64,000 nucleotides of DNA, from assembly GCA_017445925.1 (NCBI GenBank), contig JAFSRW010000058.1, positions 1 through 64,000 of the forward strand. Reading direction: 5' to 3'. Shown piece by piece: positions 41,405 through 48,273 of the stretch (the stretch's first letter is position 1; each line of letters opens with the position of its first letter). The position numbers and the translations under genes are program-made. The notes beneath the pieces were generated by a model. The model had not been told where the DNA came from. It saw only the letters and a program-made list of their open reading frames with translations, and made no database searches. The DNA comes from Bacteroidaceae bacterium (GTDB lineage: Bacteria; Bacteroidota; Bacteroidia; Bacteroidales; Bacteroidaceae).

Positions 41405-42412
41405 TTATAAAAGTTTAAGTGTAAATGCTCCTCGCCTTACAGACTGCTTGATATATTGCTTATACAGATCTGCGTGGTCTTCCTTGAATCTCTTTGTGTC
41501 GAAGGTGTTTGTAACACTGTCATTTGCTATGGTGGCCCTAAACTTTGCGCACTCCCAACTCTTGATTCCGTGCTCAATCATGGCATTCTTTAACTGGGCT
41601 TTCAATGTATCCAGCCTCTCATTTGCTGCCTTTTCCTCTTCAAGGATGGCAGCAATGACATTGATAACCTGCTGCGGAACAAGTTCATCTTGCTGAATTG
41701 CGACGGAAGTAACCTTTGCCGAAAATCTGTCCTTATCAACAACATTGTAAACAAAGCCATGATTCGTAAGTTCATATTCGGTATTAAGCAGTTCCTTGAT
41801 AAGGCTGTCATCCTTACGCTCGATTACCCATTGCTTGCACTGGCTGTCGCGGAACCAGTTGCCAAGCAGACCCTCAACCTTCAGTCCAGGATTCTGCAAC
41901 TCGAACAGGAAGGCATAACAACTGAGCTGCCATGACAAGTATTCAATGAGTGCTTCCTCACCGCCAGGGTATAGGTCGAGGTTGTTTGTCTTTGTGTCAA
42001 CCAGATAGATGCCTCCAGTCTTGATTTTCATCCAGACGTTATCAATGTTACTTGCGTACATGAGATTGTCGCTGACGGTGTACTCATTATCCACAGGCTC
42101 GTAACCTTCACGAAGCATGATGTAGTTTTCCAACTGGGCCGACACGTCAAGGTGGCCGTTCAGAGGCAAGTCATATTCGGTTATCTTCTCGCCTGTCTTG
42201 TCGTACTTCTCGATGGAGTTATGTACAGCCGTTCCCTTCTCTCCAGCCTTTGGAATGAGAAAGTCCTTCACATAATCGCTTGCTTCGGCATACACACCAA
42301 GGCCTGTAGCGGCCTTGATGAGCGTTGTTATGCCGGAGAGCTGAACACCTTGCAGGAAATACCCGTGAGGGTTCTCGCTGAACTCTACCTTACTTTTTAC
42401 TAACTGTATCAT
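41405..42412 (-). CDS. PD-(D/E)XK exonuclease of the RecB/YqaJ type
   Basis: 335 residues. A GxxxH-like helix (KAGEKGTAVHNSIEKYDK, about 56-72) is followed by the catalytic strands ASNIDNVWMK and YLVDTKTNNLD (about 118-142, D and D-x-K). The last third is a charged helical tail. Such nucleases pair with annealases to make 3' tails for single-strand annealing. It overlaps the ERF gene by 4 bp (ATGA), supporting a two-component recombinase. Confidence 0.75.
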   Translation of the reverse strand: MIQLVKSKVEFSENPHGYFLQGVQLSGITTLIKAATGLGVYAEASDYVKDFLIPKAGEKGTAVHNSIEKYDKTGEKITEYDLPLNGHLDVSAQLENYIMLREGYEPVDNEYTVSDNLMYASNIDNVWMKIKTGGIYLVDTKTNNLDLYPGGEEALIEYLSWQLSCYAFLFELQNPGLKVEGLLGNWFRDSQCKQWVIERKDDSLIKELLNTEYELTNHGFVYNVVDKDRFSAKVTSVAIQQDELVPQQVINVIAAILEEEKAANERLDTLKAQLKNAMIEHGIKSWECAKFRATIANDSVTNTFDTKRFKEDHADLYKQYIKQSVRRGAFTLKLL

Positions 42413-43215
42413 GCTGCAATGGTGTTACGTTTCTGAACAATGGCGTTTCCAAAAGGAGTGTTAGCTTGAATTGTTGCAGGCCAGATATCCGTCCAACGCT
42501 GAATGAGAATCTCAATATCGTCGTTGTTCTTGCACTGTTCCAACTCTGCAATGCCGAGGCTTGAAGCCCTCTGGAAACAAGTGTTTCTGAGTTGCTCATT
42601 ATCATTCAAGTTCGGATGCTCATGTATCATGTTCAGCCAGTAGGCCATCAGTTCATCGATGCTCTGCTTGGCGTTTATTTCGGACATGAAACCCTTCAAC
42701 TGCGCACCCGTTACACCTGCCTTTGAGCCTCCTGCGGCTTGTTGGCCTGTATCGGCACCATGTTTCCCGTTGTTGTACTCAACCTGATTGCCACAAGCAG
42801 CATTGGCACCGTCATCTTCATCGGCAACAATACCAAGGATGGCACAATAAGCGTATCGCTTCAGGTAGGTTATCATACTGCCTATACTCTGAAATTCAGT
42901 AGAGAACAATGTCTGCTGATTGAGCGGCATCTGTGAATTGATGAACTCGCCAGACGTGTGAGAGAGTGTAGTAACGAGAACCTGTCCCTGTATGGTCTGA
43001 ATGACTGCAAGACCGTTCTTTTGCAACTCAGGGGCAGCGGCACTGATACACGCGCCGAGATCTGCGTACTGGAACGTGTACGAACCTCCATCTTTGGTCC
43101 GAACCTTCACGGACTTGTTCAACTTAGGTTGCTTTACGCTACCTTGGAACTTTGACAGTGCTTCGGTCAGGCTGCCGATTGTAGCACTCTGCATTGGAAT
43201 CATTTTTTCTTCCAT
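42409..43215 (-). CDS. ERF-family single-strand annealing protein
   Basis: 268 residues. The ERF core is at about 10-140: YTFQYADLGACISAAAPELQ (about 48-67), GLAVIQTIQG and GSMITYLKRYAYCAILGIVA, the signature of P22 Erf and relatives that anneal single strands. The C-terminal half is a separate helical domain. First gene of the early recombination operon behind class II element copy 4. Confidence 0.88.
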   Translation of the reverse strand: MEEKMIPMQSATIGSLTEALSKFQGSVKQPKLNKSVKVRTKDGGSYTFQYADLGACISAAAPELQKNGLAVIQTIQGQVLVTTLSHTSGEFINSQMPLNQQTLFSTEFQSIGSMITYLKRYAYCAILGIVADEDDGANAACGNQVEYNNGKHGADTGQQAAGGSKAGVTGAQLKGFMSEINAKQSIDELMAYWLNMIHEHPNLNDNEQLRNTCFQRASSLGIAELEQCKNNDDIEILIQRWTDIWPATIQANTPFGNAIVQKRNTIAA

Positions 43216-43251
43216 TTTGATTAAGTTTAATTGGTTTGACTTATGAGTTAT

Positions 43252-43344
43252 TTAATCTCGTTTACATCAGTAAAGTTAGTCATAAAAGACAAGATAGAAA
43301 AACGAAGACTTCACCATTTTTACACCTTAACTTTTACTGACATT
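43252..43344 (-). promoter_or_regulatory. Class II phage promoter/operator element, copy 4
   Basis: Minus strand: upstream block AAATGTCAGTAAAAGTTAAG, AAAATGGTGAAG, -7 box TAACTTTA and the slightly degenerate palindrome CTTTACTGATGTAAA at 43261-43275. The leader of the ERF gene that follows carries AAGTCAAACCAATT (43229-43243). Confidence 0.8.
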
Positions 43345-43485
43345 TTCTTCTTAAAAAACCTGCACCACCTCCAAAGATGGCGCAGGACAAAGTTTTATTG
43401 CCAATATAAGATTGATTGATGTCAGACAATAAAACATCATCGGCTATTCATCACGAACTGCCAATGTCACGGTTTGAAAAATGTT

Positions 43486-43564
43486 GAGAGTGCCGGGGAG
43501 TCGAACCCCGTAAGTGAGGAACCGCAACCACAGAAAGAACCTCACCTATTTTCCATTGCACCCG
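43486..43564 (-). tRNA. tRNA-like element 1 (degenerate)
   Basis: Read on the minus strand from 43564. An acceptor CGGGTGC pairs 6 of 7 with GCACTCT at the 3' side. D-arm GGAA/TTCT has GG in the loop. The T-arm is perfect: CGGGG, TTCGACT, CCCCG. The 25 nt between the D and T arms do not form a normal anticodon arm, so no anticodon can be given. It could be a decayed phage tRNA, a tRNA mimic or a regulatory RNA. The stretch 43345-43485 contains nothing I can name. Confidence 0.4.
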
Positions 43565-43601
43565 TATGGGGGAAGCGGCAACCTCCCCCGTTGAGAAAAA
43601 A

Positions 43602-43850
43602 TCAATCGAGGTCTGGCATCCTATCCTCACGGACCAGATTGTCAACCGTATTCCTCATCCAGTCTGGTACCAACCAACGGTGGAACTTCAACAGGAACAA
43701 GGAATATAATATACCGATAAGATTCACAAGGTATGGACCATTGTCAATACCGATGAAACTCAACAGTGAATAGCCTCCCTCGCAGAATGTCAAAAGGCAA
43801 GGCATAAAGAGTATAGACATCCATACGATCGAAATAATAATCTTCTTCAT
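43602..43850 (-). CDS. Small membrane protein, two TM segments
   Basis: 82 residues with hydrophobic segments at about 3-25 (IIISIVWMSILFMPCLLTFC) and 38-55 (YLVNLIGILYSLFLLKF), and an acidic cytoplasmic tail. It starts 12 bp after the next gene. A GC-rich hairpin GGGGGA/TTCCCCC lies just beyond its stop (43567-43590). Unknown; early membrane proteins in phages often block superinfection. Confidence 0.6.
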   Translation of the reverse strand: MKKIIISIVWMSILFMPCLLTFCEGGYSLLSFIGIDNGPYLVNLIGILYSLFLLKFHRWLVPDWMRNTVDNLVREDRMPDLD

Positions 43851-43862
43851 AGCTGCTCCAAA

Positions 43863-44090
43863 TTAAAAGTCAATAGATTCTACCTCCTTAGTCTTGGGGT
43901 TCTTGATGCGTAGTGTGATTTCGTGGCGGCTGATATATTCCTCTGTCAGGGTCTCACGCACGTTCTCACGTAATTGCTTCAATACCTTGTTCCGAGTAGT
44001 GTCGGCAGCACCCATAAGCCTGTTAGGATGGGTGAACAGGTTGCCGTCAACGTAAACGGAACCTGTGAATCGTTGTGCTAATGTATTCAT
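43863..44090 (-). CDS. Small unknown early protein
   Basis: 75 residues. Helical middle (KVLKQLRENVRETLTEEY) with a short C-terminal beta part (ITLRIKNPKTKEV). The start follows the AAGTCAAACC leader motif at 44101-44119. No family recognised. Confidence 0.55.
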   Translation of the reverse strand: MNTLAQRFTGSVYVDGNLFTHPNRLMGAADTTRNKVLKQLRENVRETLTEEYISRHEITLRIKNPKTKEVESIDF

Positions 44091-44119
44091 GTTTTATATA
44101 TTGTTGGTTTGACTTGTGT

Positions 44120-44365
44120 TTAACGACGGTTCTTGCAGTGCAGCAACACCTGAGGTGCACACACGAACCATTTGCCGTTTTGTTTGATACATGGCTTTTC
44201 TGCCTGGACTTTTTCTTCTGCAATGAGCCTCTCCAGTTTGAGCGGACCTCCTACTATGTGCGCGGCAAGTTCCTTGCTGAAGGTCTCATTCTCAAAAGCA
44301 AGCAGGATATTCTGAAGCATAGCCGATTGTGTGGTAAGCGGAACGTTATCTAAACTGACTCTCAT
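44120..44365 (-). CDS. Small unknown early protein
   Basis: 81 residues from ATG 44365, which overlaps the upstream stop as ATGA. Sequence MRVSLDNVPLTTQSAMLQNI with a helical C-terminus ending in a cysteine/arginine stretch (LLHCKNRR). No family recognised. Confidence 0.55.
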   Translation of the reverse strand: MRVSLDNVPLTTQSAMLQNILLAFENETFSKELAAHIVGGPLKLERLIAEEKVQAEKPCIKQNGKWFVCAPQVLLHCKNRR

Positions 44366-44565
44366 AGCATAAACTCCTTTCTCCAATAATCCATATTCCT
44401 TTTTCGTATGATGGAGACAAGTAACCTGAGCAGCATTCGCTTACTCACAGCATCCTGTGTCCATATCTGCCAGTCAGATTTCTTAATTTGCTCGGGCGTG
44501 GGCTCGAACACGTAGCCGATACCTCCCTTGTGTATCTGGCTTTTCAATTTCTTGTAATTTATCAT
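44362..44565 (-). CDS. Small unknown early protein, first gene of the early transcript
   Basis: 67 residues from ATG 44565. Basic, with GYVFEPTPEQIKKSDWQIWT and a C-terminal helix rich in R/K. It is the first gene I can support downstream of the early promoter at 45081, about 500 nt away. The leader in between is non-coding and structured. Unrecognised. Confidence 0.55.
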   Translation of the reverse strand: MINYKKLKSQIHKGGIGYVFEPTPEQIKKSDWQIWTQDAVSKRMLLRLLVSIIRKRNMDYWRKEFML

Positions 44566-44587
44566 AGGCTTTAAAATTAGGGGTAGC

Positions 44588-44638
44588 GCCCAGGTGTGTT
44601 CCGATGTGTACACTTACGCTTCCGCTGAAGCACTGGGC
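44588..44638 (-). ncRNA. Predicted three-way junction RNA in the early leader
   Basis: Minus strand: closing stem GCCCAG/CTGGGC (44633-44638 and 44588-44593), one inner hairpin GCTTC/GAAGC with loop AGCG, and a second inner stem GTGT/ACAC. All three helices are exact in the sequence. It lies 23 bp upstream of the first early gene, where a riboswitch-like or processing element could act. Class unknown. Confidence 0.5.
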
Positions 44639-44911
44639 AAGGTCTGGGGAATGTGGAACCCCGTCCTTATATTTTAATAATGTTATATACTCTGCTGCTC
44701 CCTGTCGGGCAGCTCGACGTTTCTCTTTACGACCATCGTCCATCTTCGACTTCCACGGCCGCTACTCCGGGGAACATTCAGCCCCGTTTCCCCTCCGCCC
44801 CTATCTACCGTTAACGGACATTGCCCGTGTTTATGTAGCCTTGGCGTCCAATGGGGGAACTCTATTCTATATTGATTTATGGAAGTCTGTCAAAGAACTC
44901 TTCTTCATTAG

Positions 44912-44998
44912 CGGTCATGCCAGGATTCGAACCTGTTACGCCCCTCTTGGCGCAGACCAAACAACACAAATCAGTACTCAACTGAACATATCATGTCG
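44912..44998 (-). tRNA. tRNA-like element 2 (degenerate, long variable arm)
   Basis: Minus strand from 44998. Acceptor CGACATG pairs 5 of 7 with CATGACC. A D-arm-like AGTTGAGTAC follows. A CGCC-AAGAGG-GGCG hairpin stands in the place of a long variable arm (class II tRNA length, 87 nt). The T-arm is CAGG, TTCGAAT, CCTG. No standard 5-bp/7-nt anticodon arm can be formed. Likely a decayed or mimic tRNA. Confidence 0.4.
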
Positions 44999-45080
44999 AG
45001 AACGAGAGTTTTTGAAAGATTTCTTTGGAAAAATGCCGAAAATGTCATAACTTTGTCCTCGATTGATTGATTTGATGTCG

Positions 45081-45112
45081 CAAAGTTATCGCATTTGAGA
45101 ATAATTTCCAAA
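45081..45112 (-). promoter_or_regulatory. Early phage promoter, divergent from the repressor
   Basis: Minus strand: TTTG (45109-45112), 20 bp, TAACTTTG (45081-45088), a nearly perfect Bacteroidetes vegetative promoter. Transcription begins around 45074 and runs into the structured early leader. It is the likely target of the repressor at 45203. Confidence 0.8.
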
Positions 45113-45128
45113 TAAAATCGGAAATATT

Positions 45129-45145
45129 TTCTCATTCCCGACAAG
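45129..45145. promoter_or_regulatory. Candidate operator between divergent promoters
   Basis: TTCTCATTCCCGACAAG lies between the early promoter and the repressor promoter. A closely similar sequence in inverted orientation, TTGTCGGGATGAGAA, is at 46234-46248, just beyond the lipoprotein gene. Neither is coding. Repressor binding is inferred. Confidence 0.5.
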
Positions 45146-45148
45146 ATT

Positions 45149-45181
45149 TTTGAAAAAGTCTGTCCGTTTTGCGTATTTGTG
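45149..45181 (+). promoter_or_regulatory. Repressor promoter (weak match)
   Basis: TTTG (45149-45152), 21 bp, TATTTGTG (45174-45181), 22 bp upstream of the repressor ATG. The -7 box is one shift away from consensus, so a weak or activated promoter is likely. Confidence 0.5.
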
Positions 45182-45202
45182 ATTGTAAAAATGGTTTGAA
45201 AA

Positions 45203-45595
45203 ATGGGAAAAGACCTTAAAAAAGATGTCCTCGGACGAATCATTGAGTTTAAGGAGTACACAGGCAAGTCCTTAAACGCTTTTTGTGCCAGTATCGGGAT
45301 CGCGCACACAACAGTTTTCGGTCAGGTTAATGGTGACAGAGCACTTTCACTTGACACAGTTCTAAAAACAGTTGCTGCATACGATGAGCTGTCATCAGAC
45401 TGGCTTCTTCGTGGACGTGGCGAGATGATTGTTGCAAATGAGAATGTCTCAAATGCGAACAAATATGAAGAACGCATAGAGGGATTACTTGAGACAATCC
45501 AGATTCTCAGTGAGACAATCAGAGTGAAAAGCCGTACTATCGACGCTCTTCAGGAAGAAATATCTCAACTCAAAAACGGCATCAAAGAAGCATGA
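45203..45595 (+). CDS. Xre-like phage repressor
   Basis: 130 residues. An HTH_XRE-type domain at about 8-72 (FKEYTGKSLNAFCASIGIAH, TTVFGQVNGDRALSLDTVLK) is followed by a coiled coil at about 85-125 (EERIEGLLETIQILSETIRV) that should dimerise it. It has no peptidase domain, so induction would not be by LexA-like self-cleavage. It is transcribed away from the early promoter. The stop overlaps the lipoprotein start (ATGA), so lipoprotein and repressor are co-expressed in the lysogen. Confidence 0.8.
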   Translation: MGKDLKKDVLGRIIEFKEYTGKSLNAFCASIGIAHTTVFGQVNGDRALSLDTVLKTVAAYDELSSDWLLRGRGEMIVANENVSNANKYEERIEGLLETIQILSETIRVKSRTIDALQEEISQLKNGIKEA

Positions 45596-46176
45596 AGAAA
45601 CTTGCAACAGCCTTTATCTTTGCGTTTCTCATAGCTGGGTGCGCAAGCAAGAGTGATACAGCGCAACTTCAAGACTACATTTCCAAAATAAAAAGTAGTC
45701 TTGTTCAAAATGATATAGATACAACTGATATAGAATGTGTCTATAGCGAAGAAAAGGATTGTATAGAGCTGTCATACAAAGGAGAGCGTATGACTGTAAG
45801 TTATGACATCAACTTCAAAGACCTTTTAGGTGAAAATCCAAAAACCGAAGCGAGTGGCTTTATTATAAGCATGGTAGTTCCGAGACTGCAAAAAGAAAAA
45901 ACAATCTCTCACTTGGAACTCATTATTGGAAACAACAAATATACAGTGATGCCATTTGTAGTGGAATCTTTAGGAGACGATTATTTCGTGGTCGGTTTTA
46001 GTAATGCGGAAGAATCGTTTCGCGTTTGTATGGAGTTGCTTACATTTTCAAATGATGCTATCGTAGAAGCACGGCTTCGTTCAGACATTGGTTATGTTAG
46101 GATTCCTGTCAATGACGTATTTAATCTTAGAAGTATGGCAATAAGCTACAAATTAAACGGAGGAAAATTTGAATAA
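45592..46176 (+). CDS. Lipoprotein co-expressed with the repressor (lysogen-expressed cargo)
   Basis: 194 residues. Signal peptide with lipobox LIAGC (Cys17), then a soluble mixed beta/alpha domain without recognised family. Because its start overlaps the repressor stop it would be made in the prophage state. Such cargo lipoproteins commonly block superinfection or alter the cell surface; this is inference. It is the last plus-strand phage gene before host DNA. Confidence 0.7.
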   Translation: MKKLATAFIFAFLIAGCASKSDTAQLQDYISKIKSSLVQNDIDTTDIECVYSEEKDCIELSYKGERMTVSYDINFKDLLGENPKTEASGFIISMVVPRLQKEKTISHLELIIGNNKYTVMPFVVESLGDDYFVVGFSNAEESFRVCMELLTFSNDAIVEARLRSDIGYVRIPVNDVFNLRSMAISYKLNGGKFE

Positions 46177-46312
46177 AGATACTAACCAAAAACAGTTTGA
46201 AAAATGGACAATCGCAAAAATGTTTCCGATTTGTTGTCGGGATGAGAATTTAAAAGTGTCCGCATTGTGCTATATTTCTTAGATAAAAGTCGTTTTTCTT
46301 GCAAAATATGTG
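46177..46312. other. Probable right end of the prophage
   Basis: A 180-bp intergenic stretch between the lipoprotein gene and asd, with the second copy of the operator-like sequence (46234-46248, inverted). No integrase gene or attachment repeat can be identified because the left end is outside the window. The junction with host DNA is probably within this stretch. Confidence 0.45.
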
Positions 46313-46320
46313 TAATTTTG
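46290..46320 (+). promoter_or_regulatory. asd promoter
   Basis: TAATTTTG at 46313-46320 is a -7 box, with a T-rich run (TTTTTC) at about 20 bp upstream as a weak -33 region. The asd ATG is 39 nt downstream. Confidence 0.5.
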
Positions 46321-46358
46321 CGCCAAATTTTTGGGATAGTATATAATTCAGTTAACAT

Positions 46359-47369
46359 ATGAAAGTTGCAATTGTTGGTGCCAGTGGTGCCGTAGGTCAG
46401 GAATTCCTGAGAGTTTTGGACGAGAGAAATTTCCCCATTGACGAACTGCTTCTCTTTGGAAGCCAGCGCAGTGCGGGAACGAAGTACACCTTCCGAGGAA
46501 AGGAAATCGAAGTGAAGCTATTACAGCATAACGACGACTTCAAGGGTGTGGATATTGCCTTTACCAGCGCAGGCGGCGGTACAAGCAAGGAATTTGCCGA
46601 GACCATTACCAAGCACGGTGCTGTAATGATAGACAACAGCAGCGCCTTCCGTATGGACGAGGATGTGCCCTTGGTTGTTCCCGAGTGCAATGCCGAGGAT
46701 GCCCTGAACCGTCCCCGCAATATCATCGCCAACCCCAACTGCACCACCATCATGATGGTTGTTGCCCTGCAAGCTCTGGAGAACATCAGCCACATCAAGC
46801 GCATCCACGTTGCCAGCTATCAGGCTGCCAGCGGTGCCGGAGCTGCTGCTATGGCAGAACTGTACGAACAGTACCGCCAGGTATTGGCAGGAGAGAAGCC
46901 AACCGTCGAGAAGTTCGCCTATCAGCTGGCATTCAACGTAATTCCCCAAATTGATGTATTCACAGATAGCGGTTACACCAAGGAGGAGATGAAGATGTAC
47001 AACGAGACAAAGAAGATTATGCACACAGACGCAGACTGCTCTGCTATGTGTGTGCGCGTTCCTTCTCTGCGTTGCCACAGCGAGAGCGTCTGGGCCGAGA
47101 CAGAACGTCCTGTTAGCGTTGAGGAATTCAAGGAGGCCATAAAGAACGGTAACGGACTACAGTTGGAGGACGATCCACAGAATAAAGTTTACCCCATGCC
47201 TCTCTTCCACGAAAACTGCGACGATGTATATGTTGGCCGTATCCGTAAGGACCTTGCCAACCCCAACGGCATCACTTTCTGGCTGGTATCAGACCAGATA
47301 AAGAAGGGCGCTGCTCTGAACGCTGTTCAGATTGCAGAGTACCTGATTAAGGTAGGCAACGTAAAGTAA
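46359..47369 (+). CDS. asd: Aspartate-semialdehyde dehydrogenase
   Basis: 336 residues, normal length. The NADPH-binding [12 protein letters not shown] (3-14) is followed by the catalytic Cys128 in IANPNCTT, with the substrate-binding [11 protein letters not shown] stretch near residue 155 and a late [10 protein letters not shown] segment. It makes aspartate-semialdehyde for lysine, threonine, methionine and diaminopimelate synthesis in the cytoplasm. It is the first host gene next to the prophage end and is monocistronic here, facing the methyltransferase gene. Confidence 0.96.
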   Translation: MKVAIVGASGAVGQEFLRVLDERNFPIDELLLFGSQRSAGTKYTFRGKEIEVKLLQHNDDFKGVDIAFTSAGGGTSKEFAETITKHGAVMIDNSSAFRMDEDVPLVVPECNAEDALNRPRNIIANPNCTTIMMVVALQALENISHIKRIHVASYQAASGAGAAAMAELYEQYRQVLAGEKPTVEKFAYQLAFNVIPQIDVFTDSGYTKEEMKMYNETKKIMHTDADCSAMCVRVPSLRCHSESVWAETERPVSVEEFKEAIKNGNGLQLEDDPQNKVYPMPLFHENCDDVYVGRIRKDLANPNGITFWLVSDQIKKGAALNAVQIAEYLIKVGNVK

Positions 47370-47385
47370 GCCACCTTACTATTCT

Positions 47386-48273
47386 TTAGGACTGTCGCTG
47401 CCGTACAGCCTCGAAAAGAAGTATTGCCGCTGACACAGAAACGTTCAGCGAATCAAGTTGCCCCAACATAGGAATACGTATATGAGCATTTGCGGCCTTA
47501 CGCCATATCGGTGTGAGGCCGGTGCTTTCTGTACCCATAACGATGGCTGTAGGTTCTACCATTGGGGCGTCATAGTAAAGATGTGAATCCTGCAATTGGG
47601 CCGTGAGAATCTGAATGCCATGCTGCTTTAAGAAAGCTATGCACTCTTCTGAAGTACAAACTACCGTAGGAACAGTAAAGATGGCTCCGATGGAAGAGCG
47701 GATGAGATTAGGATTGTAAAGATCTGTGAGCGGGTCACATACGATAACACCAGTAGCCTGCGCCGCATCGGCACTACGCAGGACAGCACCTAAGTTGCCA
47801 GGCTTCTCTACACTTTCCAAAATAACGAAAAGCGGTTTCCCATTGACTCCCCTACCCTTCTGCTGAAGCAACGATTCTAAAGTCCGAGGCTGTGGTGTAC
47901 GAATAACGGCGATGATGCCCTCCGTACTGCCACGATAGGCGATACGCTCATAGACATTAGGGGTTACGCTGATTAGTTTAGAGTTGAGAGTGTAGAGTTT
48001 AGAGTCAGTTGAAAGTTTAGAGAGTTCAGTTGTTTTCGTTCTCCACCTCCCATTTTGGGGAAGAGGGGTTAGGGGTTGGAGAGGGGCCGTTCCCGTTTGC
48101 TGTAAGCAAAAGATACTCTCTACCTGCATACCTGCACTTATGCAATGCTCCAACTCCCTTTTGCCCTCTACTACGAAAAGTCCCTCTTCGCGACGAAGGG
48201 CAGATTTCTGCTGAAGCGCCAACAAATGTTTGATGCGCGGATTCTGGGCACTGGATATTATCTCTGCATTCAT
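47386..48273 (-). CDS. SpoU/TrmH-family RNA 2'-O-methyltransferase with repeat insertion
   Basis: 295 residues. An N-terminal substrate-binding domain (about 1-60, then 101-135) precedes the SPOUT catalytic domain with motif 1 EKPGNLGAVLRSADA (about 156-170), motif 2 IVMGTESTGL (about 244) and motif 3 SLNVSVSAAILLFEA (about 274). It would methylate a ribose in rRNA or tRNA. Residues about 62-100 (ending SKLYTLNSKLISV) are encoded by short intergenic-type repeats inserted between the domains and are unlikely to be functional. The start overlaps the GH31 stop by 1 bp. Confidence 0.88.
   Translation of the reverse strand: MNAEIISSAQNPRIKHLLALQQKSALRREEGLFVVEGKRELEHCISAGMQVESIFCLQQTGTAPLQPLTPLPQNGRWRTKTTELSKLSTDSKLYTLNSKLISVTPNVYERIAYRGSTEGIIAVIRTPQPRTLESLLQQKGRGVNGKPLFVILESVEKPGNLGAVLRSADAAQATGVIVCDPLTDLYNPNLIRSSIGAIFTVPTVVCTSEECIAFLKQHGIQILTAQLQDSHLYYDAPMVEPTAIVMGTESTGLTPIWRKAANAHIRIPMLGQLDSLNVSVSAAILLFEAVRQRQS
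47975..48032. repeat. Heptamer repeat array inside the methyltransferase gene
   Basis: On the minus strand about eight degenerate 7-bp units of the type CAACTCT/TAAACTT/TCAACTG follow one another. The array is read in frame as part of the gene. The same repeat type occurs in the PI-PLC gene at 58521-58567. Confidence 0.75.
48043..48085. repeat. Second repeat (CCCATTTTGGGGAAGAGG type) in the methyltransferase gene
   Basis: The plus-strand sequence CCCATTTTGGGG followed by AAGAGGGGTTAGGGGTTGGA is a palindrome plus G-rich tandem unit directly next to the heptamer array, and is in frame in the gene. Confidence 0.5.

Noticed and set aside
43486..43564. Functional tRNA gene with assigned amino acid
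   Set aside because: The T-arm and acceptor are convincing, but no 5-bp/7-nt anticodon arm can be drawn, so only a tRNA-like element is reported.
44483..44743. Minus-strand frame of 86 codons (MDDGRKEKRRAARQG start)
   Set aside because: It runs across several perfect RNA stems, including the three-way junction at 44588-44638, and overlaps the first early gene by 83 bp in another frame. It looks like a chance frame over structured RNA, but I could not exclude it fully.
1..46176. Mu-like transposable phage
   Set aside because: No DDE transposase or MuB-type gene is present in the early block; the DnaC-like ATPase sits with an initiator and origin iterons instead.
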